Shown here: positions 1-13,530 of the stretch, piece after piece
Layout of the letters: the number at the start of each line of letters is the position of its first letter
Position numbering within the stretch: the stretch's first letter is position 1
DNA from: Paulownia fortunei
Lineage: Eukaryota; Streptophyta; Magnoliopsida; Lamiales; Paulowniaceae
DNA: 64,000 bases
Assembly (NCBI GenBank): GCA_019321725.1
Contig: CM033118.1
Coordinates: 6,536,071-6,600,070, forward strand
Direction: 5' to 3'
Translations under genes and position numbers: made by a program
Notes under the pieces: model-generated
The model's input: the letters and a program-made list of their open reading frames with translations, nothing else
Database searches by the model: none
What the model was told of the DNA's origin: nothing

Positions 1-1510
1 ACTTTCTGTAATTAGAAAATCTGATGTGAACATATTGACATGTGTTTCTAAGTGCCTTTTTTTGTACACTATGGGCATATCTGGTTGGGGCATTTCACAT
101 TTAGTATAGTTATTGTGGTTGAAATAGAAATTGCATTGTAATGACTATATTCAGATGGTATGAAAACTAGTGGGTATTTATGTAAGTTTTTGACATCTTG
201 AAGAGGGTAAATGTAATATTTTTAAATTGTTTTTATTTTAAGTTGTTCTATAAAATGTTTCTATTTTTGTGGTATATTTGGAAGATTTGACAAATAAAAT
301 AGGCCTATTCTAATAAAAAAATATTTAATTTAAAAAAAAATGAAAAGTATTCAAAATAAACTTTAAAACTTACTGTTAATGTAGTCTATTTTGAGGATGT
401 GATAATTCCTACCAAACAATATTTAATTATAAAAAATCATAAAAAAATATAAAAAAATTAAAAAATTGATCAAATAGCCACAAATAATGAATATAAAATG
501 GATTGCTATTACACTCCTAAGAAATTAACAAATATTACAATTAGCCAAGTACATTTTGGTCTCAACATATTTTGTGAATAATTCCCCGAGATTTTCAATT
601 TTTTGGATTGATGTAAGCATTTTTCGTGATGGCAAATAACATTAGAGACAATGATAAAATGGAGACAAATGTCACTAGAGGAATTTGTAGTTTTGAATCT
701 TATAAAGGTAATTTTTAAAATTAAGTCAAATCGATGTTTTTATAGTCAATTTAAAATTAAAATCATGTCATTGGGGTACTATCTCGAATACCTAGGCTAA
801 CTCTTTTCCAATTATGCACACTTGAGAGTTTCCTAAAATTTGACAAAACTATAAAATTCTTAATTTCTGATGATTATTACCTATAATACTCAAGGACTAA
901 ACTTAATGGGCCAAGATTAATAAACAATTCACTCCAATCAACGATTTGTTTCAATTGTGAAGGGTCCATCATAAAATTGTGGGCCTTGTGAAGTACTATT
1001 CAAACCTATAATCCATCAAGCCACGTGAGGTGTAATAGTTTCCTATTCTAAGATTTTGTGAGAGAATTGTTTTTTATATGAAAAAAAGTAAATAAAAATT
1101 GTCTCTTTAAATCTACGAGTTAATAGATAAAAATACCACTATAAGTCAAACTTAGTGTATATTTTGGGGGAGGTTTTTCTTGTAAAGCATTATAGTGCTA
1201 AGATTATGTTAACATCTTATTCGTTAAGGTTGTGTAGCCCTTTTAATTATTGGCTTGACTTTATTATTCATCATGAAAGCAACCATAGACTGAGTATATA
1301 ATTGTGTGTTGTGACCAAACACTAGGAAATGCTTGGATTTGTTTTAGGTATTTTGGAGAAAGGAAGATGCATATAAGAATGAAAATAGATTTAGGTATTT
1401 TGGAGAAAGGAAGATGCATATAAGAATGAAAATAGATGAAAGTAATATTTGGTTTTGTTTTCAAAAAGTACGTCTGATAAAATTTTATATAGTTAGTAGT
1501 GTCATATTAA
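1..1510. repeat. Dispersed segment, copy A (left-truncated by window)
   Basis: This AT-rich non-coding stretch aligns by eye, in the same orientation, with 9061-9790 (copy B) and 13385-15480 (copy C). Shared landmarks include a TAATTAGAAAATCTGATGTG block at the start, GTAAGTTTTTGACATCTTGA near 185, and the phrase around 870-1050 about 'actcaagga...taatccatca'. Copy A and copy C stay collinear to about 1510 and 15480. No open frame of interest is present. Copy A lacks the 400-bp insertion found in copy C and so acts as an empty site at 135-142. The unit could be a segmental duplication or an undescribed mobile element; no terminal repeats were found. Confidence 0.75.
1344..1437. repeat. 47-bp tandem duplication
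   Basis: Two adjacent, apparently identical 47-bp units (1344-1390 and 1391-1437) lie near the end of segment copy A. Copy C has only one diverged version, so the duplication arose after the copies separated. Confidence 0.85.
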
Positions 1511-1756
1511 TTTTTTTAATAAATTATATTGAAAACTCAAGAGAGGATCAATAATTTTCAGTACTTCTATTATTTTGATTTTTTAGTTATAATATAAAAT
1601 TTTCTATATATTCTAAACCACATAAATCTCATATTTTAAGAAATATAATCCTGAAAACTTCTAACAACTTCATTGTGGATCAATTTCAGACTCTCGAAAA
1701 ATTTATTACTTGACACAATCTACACTTGAGTTGTAACCTTAAAATTGCAGCAACGT

Positions 1757-1774
1757 TTTAGCGCCGTTGTCGGG
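1757..1774 (+). other. Primer-binding site of a Ty3/gypsy element (tRNA-Asp type)
   Basis: The sequence TTTAGCGCCGTTGTCGGG resembles the complement of the 3' end of plant tRNA-Asp, the primer used by Athila/Tat-type Ty3/gypsy elements. The TGG that should pair with the tRNA CCA end reads TAG, and a CCGG has become TCGG. It precedes gag-like coding remains, as expected. The 5' LTR immediately upstream is truncated: only a short stretch from about 1640 looks LTR-like. Confidence 0.65.
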
Positions 1775-1823
1775 AAAGGAAAGGTAAGTATTTAAGTTTA
1801 TAAATATTTTTTCTTTGTAAATA

Positions 1824-3480
1824 TTGTGTGTTTGTTTTATTTATGATTATATATTCATATGGTATGCTAATCATAATACTCGTCATTTAGTTAAAAATAA
1901 TTTTGAAACTTTATTTGAAAATTTGTTTGAGTCATCTCCATATACTTCCATCATAACTGAAAATAAAAGTGTCCAATATAAAAATGAGAATCAACAGGTG
2001 CGTATCATGCGTTATTACTTGCAACTTTCTTGAAATTCTTCTCCTTCTTGTTTCATTTTTCCTTTCAATGAAAATAATTGTTGATTCAATCCAGGTATGA
2101 TCTCTTTACTTCCTAAATTTTATGGTTTAAACTCTGAAAACCCTTTACTTGCATTTGAAAGAATTTGATGAAGTATGTGCCACTTTTGATAATTAAACTT
2201 GTACAAATGATATTGTTAAACACAAACTATTTCTTTTTTCTTTAAAAGATAAAGTAAAAACTTGGCTTAACTCTTTACAACTTAGGTCAATTAGCACTAA
2301 GTAAGAAATGCAAGCTGAATTTTTGTAAAAGTTATTTTCAACTCATAAAAGTAATGCTTTGAAAAGACAAATCAAAAATTTTTCTCAAAATTCTATTGAA
2401 ACTTTCTTTCAATATTGGAAAATATTTAAAAATTTATTGAATTCATGTCCCAATCATGATTTTGAAAAATGACGCTTAATTAATTTCTTTTATGAAGGTT
2501 TAACTCTTAAAACAAAATAATTTATTAAAATAATGTGTAATGGTGAATTTCTTGATAAAGAATCTGATAAAATCTTAGAATATTTAGATCATTTGGCAGA
2601 AAACTATCAATCATGATATAGTATTAATTATTCTCAATGATCTATTAGATATAATCTTGCTAATAGTAATAAAGAAAAATATTATCTTAGTCAAGAAGAT
2701 GATCTGAATATCAGGATTGCTAGTTTAACAAGAAAAGTTGAGGCTATGGAACTTAAAAAAGTAAACAAAACTAGATTTGTGCAAGATAAAGAAGTTTGTA
2801 ACATTTGTGAGCTTGTGGGACACTCCACCAATGAATATTCAAATATTCCAGCACAAGCAAATATTATGAACACATTCAAAAAACCTTTTCATTCTCCATA
2901 TTCTGAAACTTACAATTCCAATGGAGAAATCATCCCAATTTTAGCTAATGAGATAAGAACCGTGCCCAACAGCTACATTCACAAAAGTCACCAAATTTTT
3001 CTTCTTATCCAGCTCTATATACAATATCTCTTGAGAAAACATTGCAAAAATTTATACATGCACAAAGAAACATCAATAACCAGATTTCACGAGATCAAAA
3101 GTACACTTTCAATACTGACAACTTCTTTGCATACTCATAAAAAAGGTAAATTTCATGCTCAATATCAACCTAATCCTTCCACTCAGTGTCATGTTTTTTG
3201 TTTTTTCAGGTAAAAATTTAATCAAGGAGGCTAATTCGATCACAACTCTTCAAAATAGAAAAGTCATTGAAACCTCTCTTTCATACATATGTAACACCTC
3301 TATCTTTTTCTAGTAGGTTAGCAAATTCTAAGAAAAATGAACAAGAAAAGGAGTTCCTTGAGACTTTTTAAAAAGTGGAGGTAAACATTCATCTTCTTAA
3401 TACAATCAAACAGGTGCCTCGATATGCTAAATTTTTCAAAGAGCTATGCACTAACAAATAGAAGTTGAGAGGGGTGAAAA
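1824..3480 (+). pseudogene. Ty3/gypsy gag and gag-protease linker, degenerate
   Basis: Translation with frame changes gives a plant retrotransposon capsid. Around 2100-2600 there are motifs such as KLFLFSLKDKVKTWLNSL, followed by an EFLDKESDKILEYLDHLAENY block. The zinc knuckle lies near 2795-2840 and reads CNICELVGHSTNEY, so the final zinc ligand of CX2CX4HX4C is Tyr instead of Cys. Past 3290 a conserved stretch leading toward the protease is recognisable (NIHLLNTIKQVPRYAKFFKE, 3382-3441). Many stop codons and frameshifts interrupt it. The protease, reverse transcriptase, RNase H and integrase are missing: after about 3480 the sequence jumps to 3' non-coding sequence, so the element has lost most of pol. 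Confidence 0.8.
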
Positions 3481-5577
3481 AGTAAGTGTGGGGAAGAATT
3501 ATTCTAAGTGGTTTTGGTACACTAGATAAATTATTCCAAGTTGTCTCTCGAGTACAACTTAATATTCACCAGAAATCTATAGGTATTCTTAATGCTAATG
3601 GTTTTTTTTATGGTTCGCTATCTTTTGTAGATCATATTGTAGGAAAATATTTTATTTCACCATCTGCGAGATGAATTTTTATTTTTGCTCCAATATCTAA
3701 CTAACTGATTGATCAGTTCTAGCATATGTGCTAGAACCTGATCTAGCGTTAGCTCATATGGATTGGTCCAATAAGGAAATGGTCAAAAACATAAATTTGA
3801 CTCTCAGCCTATGAAATTTATCCTTAATTATTTCAACTAATAATGTATATATTATGTTGTTTCAACTTTATTTTTCAATAAGTTAAATTTCAGGTAATAT
3901 CTTCTAAACCCTACATTCCTATCTATTTTCGACATTGGGGACAATGTCTCGATTAGGATGGGAGATAGGATAGTTGATATCATGTCTTGTGTATTCAATG
4001 TGTATTTTTCTATTATTTGTTTTTAAAAAAATTCAAGTGTGTTTTTTTTTTAATCCGTTGAAACCATGAAAAATAGTGACAAAGTAAAGGGTAACTTTAA
4101 CACTCTTGAGACATACCCCTATTTTTTTCTGCATAACATGGTAAGTTTGTGAAGTTTTAATAAAAGTTTGTGAATTGTTAATTTTTTGAGTCATAGATGT
4201 TCTTCCAACTTCAATGATTAAAATTAAGCACTAATAATATAGTTTGATTGATGATGGGTGTTGTTTTATACTTTTATATTGTTCTTTAGTTAATATATTT
4301 TTATGAAAATCATACTCAAATCTTTTTGCACAAATAATTATGTTATTCGTTGTGGGGATAAGCATGTCAAAATAGGTAGTTCTTATGCCATTGCTTTAAT
4401 CATCACTTGGATTTTTGACATATAGGGGTTGAGTGTTAGAACTTTTTCTTTGGTCTGTCGAGGCGAACGACTGATTGAGCGCCACTTAAAAAATTATAAG
4501 GCATTAGGCTTTCTAGCACCATGGTCAAATCAGCTTGTTCCCCATATAATGTTCTAAAATAACATCCCTCATACTAAGCCATTTTGAACCTTTCAATAAA
4601 TAAGTCTTTTTCTGTGGTAACCATATCTTGTTACCTAACCTAAATACGCTATTATCATATTCTTGTTCTAAAAATAATTTGGAGCTTAAGAGACATTCCA
4701 TTGACAAGGTGAGTTTGCAAAGTATGGGGAAGTTTATCTTCTAAAACAAAAACCAAAAATAGAAAAATAGAGAAAAAAAGAGTTGCAGTGTTAAAAATAT
4801 TATGAGTTGCAACTAAAAATGCGATATTGCAAAATCAATAACAATGATGAAGAGGGATCAAATTCAATAACAATAGGTTCCTATGTTAAAAATCGTGGAG
4901 TATGAGAATTTTTCATTGATAAACTCTATCTCTCTAATCCCATAAAGTTTTTAGAATATTTATTGTATCTTATTCTTTTATTTTTTAACCACATCATTAC
5001 CTTTTGGCCCCATTACAACCTTTGTTGAAAATCTTTTAATTTCGTGTGGTGCCTTTAGTGTAGTTGAGATTTGTACCAAAAAAGATCCTATGATATTTAA
5101 CTCTTCCATTAGAGATTGGGTCATAGTTTTTGTGAGTTTCTATGGGAATTCACTTGTTTGAAGTATGCATGATTTTCATCACTGTTGACATTAACTATTC
5201 ACACACACACACACACACTTGAATATATTTATTATGGAAATGTATTGACTTTTGAATGATTAAGGGTTGTATTCAATACTTGTTTAACTTTATTTTTCAT
5301 ATTACTTTGATACTTCCTGATAATAATGGTTGGAAGTTAGTTATCATAGGTGTTTGTGGATATCACTGCTGGAAACTCTCATAAGACTATAACCCATCCT
5401 CTATAAGCCACCTAGGGGTTTAAAGGCTTGTTGCATATGCTAAATGCAATTGTGATTTCCTACGAAAGTGGATTAGTTTAGGTTTGTTTCAGGCTTGCTC
5501 GAGGCTAAGAAAGTGGACTAGTTTAGTTTTGTTTTAGAATTGTTCGAGGACGAGCAAGGGTTAAATGTGAGTAAATT
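3481..5577 (+). other. 3' non-coding internal region of the gypsy element
   Basis: There is no coding signal beyond a short unrecognised open frame at 3486-3674. A motif at about 3930-3970 (acattggggacaatgtctcg) resembles the sequence that usually follows pol in Athila/Tat-like elements. The end (about 5535-5577, 'cgaggacgagcaagggttaa') matches the usual purine-rich sequence before the 3' LTR of this group. A short CA repeat lies at 5201-5218. The region is otherwise AT-rich with many stops. Confidence 0.5.
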
Positions 5578-6990
5578 TGATAAGTGCATATTTTGACATC
5601 TTTTTGTATCAAATCCTTTATACTTTTCTTGTTTTATTATTGTTAATATTATAGTTTTATTAATATTTTGTGTTAGGAATCAATGAACAAAAAGAAATCA
5701 CAAAGAGCCAAAATTAAACCAAAAAAAACAACATGTTTTATGAGCAAAGAGATAATATTTTATTGGACCAAATAAGCATATAATTTTAAAAAAAGAGTAA
5801 TTTTTGCCTAAATCCATCATGTGTAGATTAAAATATATGCAAGAAATCACTTGGACTTTGCAAGTGATCGTTCGGCTTGCATTAAATTAAAAATAAGTAT
5901 GTTTCCAGACTTGTGTAGTTTTATTTATTTTGTGTATAACTCCATATTCAAAAGCCTTATGAATTTGAATCTTACTTTATTTGAAACTCAAGAGATAGAA
6001 CTACAACTTTGTTGTTGGAAATTTAGTCCAATTCAGCCTTGATTATATCAAAAAATTCATCTAAGCGTGTATATTAGAAAAGATCTATCAATATTGATAT
6101 ATCTTTATAAATCAAACATAATTTTATCTCTAGTAGTTAGAATTAGGTTATTCAGGTTGAAAAATGAAGATAATAGACAAATACACAGCTTTCATATTGA
6201 TCACTTTTTCAAAATCAGCTGATTTTATGGAGAAAAATATGTGATAAAATTCTAGTTTGAAAAGAACATGTGAATTCAGAGCATATTTGAAGTTAATTTA
6301 GAGTGCATTTGGAGTGAATTTGAAGATGTCAATTTAGGCACTCTTCTAGAGTCTATTGAATAGTATTTAAGACACACAAAAATCCCTAGAGGAGAAAAGA
6401 AAGTTTTATTGTTGCCTTTCTTTAGGTTAAGTTTTCTATTAGTAATAGAAATATATTCTCTAGTTTCTCTTCTATTTTTAGTCTTTTCTACTTTCATTAT
6501 GTCTTTCTAAATTTCATTTAGTTGAGGAGAAAGGGTGATCCTCTTGATGAAGGAAGATGAACGGTTATAAATGTGTATAATATTCAGGTGTGTTGTATTA
6601 TTTTTTTAATTTTGATTGAAACCCTTCTTGTTTTGTGGTGATTCTTGATTTATGTATCACCAATGACACAATAAATATTTGGTTCATTTAGCTTATTGTA
6701 CAGTTCTGCTCCACCGATTGCTAACGTGAAACTTTGATTTGTTGTAGACAAAGATATGCATAAATACTTAATCTCATAAATAAGGATTAGCATTAAACCT
6801 TCTTGTTTAGTGGCGATTCTTGATTTTTGTATCACCAATGGCACAACAAATACTTTGGTTCATTTAACTTATTGTACGGTTCTACTACACCGACTACTAA
6901 CGTGAAACCTTGATTTGTTGTAGGTAAATATATACATAAATACTTGATCCAATAAACAAGTATTGATATTAAGATATAATTTACAAACAA
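5578..6990 (+). repeat. Putative 3' LTR of the gypsy element
   Basis: It begins with TGATAAGTGCATATTTTG immediately after the purine-rich tract, a start typical of this gypsy group. The right boundary is uncertain and is set after an internal tandem duplication. No matching full 5' LTR is visible, so the assignment rests on the start motif and position. Confidence 0.45.
6623..6972. repeat. 175-bp tandem duplication in the putative LTR
   Basis: Two imperfect units, 6623-6797 and from 6798, begin with CCTTCTTG and share 'tgtatcaccaatg.cacaa.aaatac'. The offset between matching positions is 175 bases. They differ at many positions, so this is an older duplication. Confidence 0.8.
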
Positions 6991-8009
6991 TAAGATAATA
7001 TCATGATTACCTTAATGCATGAGTTATTTGGTAACATTTCTTCCACATAAATCTATACCACAAATCACCATCCACCTCTTATTCCACCCAATTCCACACC
7101 ACAAACTTCTCTTCTTCTACCCAAATCCACACCTTAAACCACCACCCAACTCTTTTTCCACCAAATTAATTCCCAAAGTTAACCCCAAACCACCACACCC
7201 AAATACACACTCTAAACCACTCACCTCTGCCATCCGCCCATCTCCGCAACCTATCTCTCATCCTCCTTCTTTTCCTCATTCTTCTTCTTCTTCTTATGAA
7301 AATGAAAATATTTAAAACTATTTTTAAATTAAAAAAGAAAAGAAAAGAAAAAAGTGTATTATGAAAACTACTACATGTAAATTTCTTTATTTTATATTTT
7401 TGGTAATTAATAAATTATTTAATATATTATATAAACTATTTTTTATTTTGTTTATTGTTGAAATTCAAATACTTTCTAACTTTTAATTATAAAAGTTTAC
7501 CAACATCTTATTTCTTTATTTTCTAAGTTATTTATATTTTTTAAATTAATAAATTATTTAAAAATAATATGTAAATTATTTTGATTTTTTTGAAATTTTA
7601 CAAATTTTTTGAAGATGGGGGAGAAAAAAATAAAAATTGTTTTTTTTTTTTTTGAAATTTTACAAGTGGAAAAAGAATAAATATTAAACAGATTATTATT
7701 TAATTATGTTTAGGTTCACTTGAAAATTTCACATATTTTGTTTATTTTCATTCATTTGTCCACATAATTGCCACATCATGTAAATTTTCCTCCTAATCCA
7801 AAAATTTCCAAATTATAGTCCATGTTAGCGAATTCCAGTAGTCTTTTTTGACATATCAGCAATTTCCAACCAAAGCTGAATTTTTCGATAAAAATCGGAC
7901 TAAATATATCAATTTTAAAAAATTAGTGTATTAAAATCAAATTATACCAATTTAAAGGACCAAATAGATATTTACACCAACTTAAAGGATGAGTTTTGTC
8001 CTTTTCCCT
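6991..8009. other. Intergenic AT-rich DNA with a CCA-rich stretch
   Basis: From 7040 to 7290 the + strand is rich in CCA and CAC triplets and keeps one frame open for 98 codons, but the translation is low-complexity (Pro, His, Ser) with no recognised domain. The rest is A/T tracts. I see no gene. Confidence 0.5.
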
Positions 8010-10720
8010 AAATTGTGCATGGGGCAATAATGAAACTATATTTAGAATGATAGCACAAAAATAAAAGATGTGATTATAAAAATGATCCCGTGGTTTAGCC
8101 TAATTATTGAAATAATACTTTTTAAGTTTTAAAATTATAAAATAATTCCTATGACTAACGGGCATCAAAAAAACTTAATTGAAGTTGTCAAAAATTCTTT
8201 CTACCACTACCATTAACATGAAAAAAAACAGCTGAAAATAAAAAATTTGAACGGGCAACGCTCCTAAAAGACATCTTTCTCTTCCACTCTCACATATTTC
8301 TTCTCCCCTTCTAACTCTCTTATTCCCTCATCAGTGAAAACCCTTGAGAGAGTGACAAAATTTACCCCCATTTGGGAAGGAGTTTCAACTAGTTTCTCCA
8401 TCCATGATCCACCCATGACGGAAAAAAAAAAACCTACTAGTTTCTATTGAGCATTATTTATGGAAAGGTAATCTCCTTGGATAGTGTTGAAAGGAAACAA
8501 AGTATGATTTTATCACCATAACATGGGTTTTAAAATATGATCTTTGCATAAAATGCTTGATTTGTTCTTAATCTAATGAAATATGTGAAGTTTTTAGATT
8601 TTGAATGTAATGTGTGTCTTTTTTTGTGTATTTTTTGGATTTTTTATTTGTGGAAAGGTAATCTCCTTGGACAGTGTTGAGTGGAAACAAAGTATGGTTT
8701 TATCACCATAATATGGGTTTTAAAATATAGTCTTTGAATAAAATGCTTGATTTGTTCTTAATCTAATGAATATGTGAAGTTTTTTTTTTTTTTTTTTTTT
8801 TTAAATCCTAAGATTTTGGTTGCATAGTAGTGATTTTGATTTTCTGTATTTTTGGGGGTATTCCTGTTATGTATAGAAAAATCAAATGTTATGCTGGTGT
8901 AATTTGTAAATAACTAGAAAGGGGTAAATGTCATGTATGGCAATTCATTGGGGTACATATAATTAAGTTATCTTTTCTTTTAGTTGAGAAAATCTAAATT
9001 GAGTGATGTGAATTGCAAGCACTGAAATATTGAGAGCATTCAAGAGAAAGAAGAGAGCCAAAGCTTCATGTAATTAGAAAATCTGATGTGATGATATTGA
9101 CATGTATTTCTACGTGCCTATATCTTGTTTAGACTATGGGCATATTTATATATGATATTTCACATTTAGTATAGTTATTGTGGTTGGAATAGAAATTATA
9201 CTGTGATGACTATATTCAGATAATATGAAAGAGTATTTGTGTAAGTTTTTGACATCTTGAGGGGGATAAATATAATATTCTCAAATTATTTTTATTCTAA
9301 GTTGTTTTACGAAATATTGTTATTGTTGTGGTATATTTGAAAGATTTGAAAAACAAAATAAGTCCATTCTAATTAAAATACTTATCTAATTTATAAATAA
9401 TGAAAATTATTCAAAATAAATTTTAAAACTACTGTCTATCTGGTCTATTTAGAGGATTTGATAATTCCTACCAAAAAATATTTAATTTAGAAAATCATAA
9501 CAATTATAAAATTGCTCAAAATGCCACATATAATGAATATAAAATTTATTACTATTACATTTCCAAGAAATTAACAAATATTATATTTAGTCCCAAGGGC
9601 ATTTTGGTCTCCACATATTTCGTGAATTATATCTTGAGGCCAAAATAGGAGATTTCCATCTTTTTGGACTAATGTCGGTATTTTTCATGATGGCAAGCGA
9701 AATTAGGGACAATTGTAAGATGGAGACAAATATCTATGTATGGACGTATTTGTAGTTTTGAAACTTATAGAGATAATTTTACCTACTTTGGTCAGAGACT
9801 TCTGAGTTAAAGACCATGAAATAAATAAGAAATTCATCTATTCTACGACATAGATAATGGATCCTTTGTTGACCACTCATTCACCTTCATATACGAGGAT
9901 CTTAAACCCAACGTAAACCCCATATAATTATCCTACAATTGAAAAATAAATAAAAGTATATGATGTCGTGCATAAGGCTACTAGGTATTTATAGGACATC
10001 TTGAGAAGATAGGCCTGAGATAAATGTGCAATTAGCTCTAGAGCAAGTGGAAGATAGTTAGAGTAGCATCAGTGAGCCAATCAGCGACTACTATTATACT
10101 CTTATAAAAGTAGTCTTATTCAAAATATATTAATAAAATTAACAATTTCTTTATCTTAAATTGCACATAGTCATTTAGATAAAGTCCCTAAACAATACTT
10201 AGCTAGAGGGCATGGTTGCAAAAATGATGGCAATCATGGAATATGCCTCTATCACTTTGGTCTTAAACTAGTTTTGAGTTCAGGTTTCATTAAGATGGGA
10301 TATTGATAAGAGCTTATAAGACTTGTGCACACTATGCATAGGCATTGGCACGAGTATGGTAGTACATATGTCCAGGTGCTTATTATGGTACGAGTATACT
10401 GAACAAGCTCATAGGATATTCTCAATTGCGAATATTATTCGTTGAATGAGAATTTTAAATTATGATAGTATATGAATTAATCCTTGGACTTGGGTGTTTT
10501 CAATAATTAATCCAAAATAAAATTACTTCATTGAGGCACTGTCTCGAACAACTAGGCTACTTTTTTTTTTTCCCAATTATGCACACTATGCTCCAAGAGA
10601 AATTGAGTAGAATAGATGATTCAACTTATCTACCAGCCCCACGACCTCAAAGCTAGCATGCATTAAACGGGCGCACACATATCACCACAACTTGCAGCTT
10701 GAAACAATATGATCATATAT
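8010..10720. repeat. Dispersed segment, copy B
   Basis: Same orientation as copies A and C. The stretch 8010-9060 matches 12300-13300 (for example, the phrase 'ccagtgaaaacccttgag.gagtgacaaa.ttta'), 9061-9790 matches copies A and C, and 10530-10720 matches C again near 14600-14780. Between about 9790 and 10500 copy B carries roughly 700 bases not seen in the others. It also has a private 190-bp tandem duplication. The left part looks like a plant 5' UTR with a CT-rich leader and a possible splice donor (GGAAAG/GTAATC at 8462). No protein-coding frame is evident. Confidence 0.75.
8461..8790. repeat. 190-bp tandem duplication inside copy B
   Basis: TGGAAAGGTAATCTCCTTGG occurs at 8461 and again at 8651, and the following ~130 bases match closely (heat of decay is low). 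The second unit ends in a poly-T tract near 8780. Copy C has one unit only. Confidence 0.85.
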
Positions 10721-12299
10721 ATGTGTACATATACATTTTTCTATATGTGTGTATAAGTATAACATATACCAATATACATGGACTTATATTGGTATATGTA
10801 CATAAATATGATAAATAATCAACTTTCTAAAAATATATATATTTTTTTTAAATAACTATGTAAAGACAAGTGTCACAATTTTTTTTTCTCAAAATTCACA
10901 AACAAATATTGTTTCGAAGTTTTTTTCCACAATAAATATCTTACCAAACACTTTTTTAAAAAAAAGATATGTCACGTCAAAAATAATTATTATATTTTTT
11001 TTACCAAAAAACAACCATTCAGACACTTTACTTTTCATTTCTATAAATTTATTTTTTCTCACTTTGTCTCACAAAATCATTTCTTTGAAATGTAAGTTAT
11101 TCAATCGTAGTCTAAGTATTTTAATTGGTAGTCCTCTAATATTACATGTGATAAGAATTTGCTGGAAATTGTCATACGTGAATTATATCATTTAGTAAGC
11201 TGAAACAAATTTGGAACCAAACCCTTAATACCTCAGTTTTATTGCCCTAGTGTATTTATACTTTTTCCAATGCGTGTATTAAAATAGTTATTTCTCCCAT
11301 GAGATTATTTTTTGAGGAAGATGAATTTTGAGCGCGCTCAAGAAAACATGTGAACTATTTGTGGGTTCTAGAAAAATTAGTTGAAAAGATACATATTATA
11401 ATTATGATGTCGACCATCTTTTATCTACCATAACCCATAATAGTATGTCCCCAAGCAAGGAGCTACTGTTGTCAAGACTTTACTGGCCACAATCGGGAAT
11501 ATGTCAATCCTATGACACCCACACCCACCCACCCCCCACCTCGAGAATTGTCATTTGGTGTGTGTTAGGGTATTTTCCATGAACGATAAGGGCTTACTAA
11601 TGGCGAGCCCATGTTGCCTAGTGAACTTTACTCTTCTATGCATGTTGATTGGTTACAAAAATTAAAAAATAAAAATAAATTGATTGGGTACATTTATTAT
11701 CTCTTAAAACATTTATTTATTCAAATGACATTAAGTACCGCAGCCAATCAAATAATAAAAGATATCACAAGTAAATTTATGTCAACACATCAATATCATA
11801 TTACCAGTGTTTCATTTACACTGGTGAAATAAAGTACAACATGCAATCAAACAACCTACATCAAAAGTAAAATAATGTTGACATATTATTATGACATTGC
11901 ATGTAGCAGTACTACATCTGACTAGCATACACTTTACACTATTATAATTAAAGCACATTGCGTAATAATGCACATAGTACACACACATACATATATATAC
12001 ATATATATATATATATGTACAATCAACTCTCAATGTATGGAACTTGAAATTATAACATTAATCCGTTAAAATGATGTACAAATTGTAACATTGACTGAAC
12101 TCCATCTTATGGACATAAACTTCAAAATATGATGCATTAGGCAATAATGTACAATTTTGAATTGAAATAAACTCGTAGAAAATTAGGCACAATAAAGATA
12201 TTAAATAAACTATACAAGCATACATGTTATATGAAAAAGAAAATTCCGTCTAAATTTATATGAAATTAGGTTTTACGAAATTCAAGAAACTTGCACTAT
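10721..12299. other. Spacer between segment copies B and C
   Basis: AT-rich, no recognisable gene. It has short TA repeats (about 11990-12016) and an 8-bp perfect stem with a 7-base loop (11803-11810 pairing with 11818-11825). A C-rich tract lies at 11518-11540. Confidence 0.5.
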
Positions 12300-13530
12300 C
12301 TATTGTGCATTGGGGTATAAAACTATATTTAGAATAACTGCACAAAAATAAAAGATTTGATTATAAAAATTATCTACGAAGTTTAGCCTAGTTGTAGAAA
12401 TTATACTTTTAAGTTTCAAAATTATAAAATAATCCCTACAACTAAAGGGCATCAGAAAAACTTAATTGAAGTTGTGAAAAGTCCTTTCTACCCCTTCTAT
12501 TAACTTAGAAAAAAAAAACAGCTGAAAAGTAGAACATATGAAAGAACAATTTTGCTCGTCAATGTTTTGGCTCCTAAAGATATCTGTCTCTTCCACTCTC
12601 ACACGTTTCTTCTCTCCTTCTAACTCTTTTATTCTCTCACCAGTGAAAACCCTTGAGGGAGTGACAAATTTTACCCCCATGTGGGAAGGAGTTTCAGCTA
12701 ATTTCTTCATCCACCCATTGAAAAAAAAAAAAAAAAAAAAACACACTTATCTATTGAGCAATATTTGTAGAAAGGTAATCTCCTCGATTGAGTTGAGAGA
12801 AAATAAGGTATGATTTTATCACCATAATATGAGTTTTAAAGTATGATATTTGCATAAAATGGTTGATTTGTTCTTAATCTAATGAAATATGTGAAGTTTT
12901 TAGATTTTTGATGTAATGTGTATATATTTTTGTGTATTTTTTGGATTTTTTTTACTCTGATTTTGTTGTACAATGAAATTTTACAACTTTTATAAATATT
13001 TCATTTCGGACATATTCACTAATTTAGATTTAAAAAAAAAAAAAAAGATTTTGGTTGCATAGTATTGGTTTTGATTTTATTATGTTTGGGGCATTCCTTT
13101 TATGTATAGTAAAATCAAATTTTATGTTGGGGTAATTTGTAAATAAATAGAAAAGGGGTATAGCAATTCATTGGGTACATGTAATTAAGTTATCTTTTAT
13201 TTTTGTTAAAGAAATCTAAATTGAGTGATGTGGATTGCAAGCACCTCTTTAACTGAAATATTGACAGCATCCAGGAGAAACAAGAGAGCCAAAGCTTCTA
13301 CTGCAGAAATCATGGTTTTAGGTAGTTAAGACTGACATGTTGCCATGCAACAAAATTGAGTTTCCATTTAATGAATACTTATTCAGTTTTTGTAATTAGA
13401 AAATATGATGTGAATATATTTACATGTGTTTTTAAGTGCCTATATCTTTTTGTACTCTATGCTCATATTTGTACGGGGCATTTTACATTTAGTGTAGTTA
13501 TTGTGGTTGGAATAAAAATTGTATTATATT

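Noticed and set aside
7019..7315. 98-codon open frame rich in Pro, His and Ser
   Set aside because: Low-complexity CCA/CAC-rich DNA; no domain, no splice partners, no homology that I recognise.
11803..11825. 8-bp stem with 7-base loop, possible terminator or MITE core
   Set aside because: Short hairpins are expected by chance in this much AT-rich DNA; no flanking element structure.
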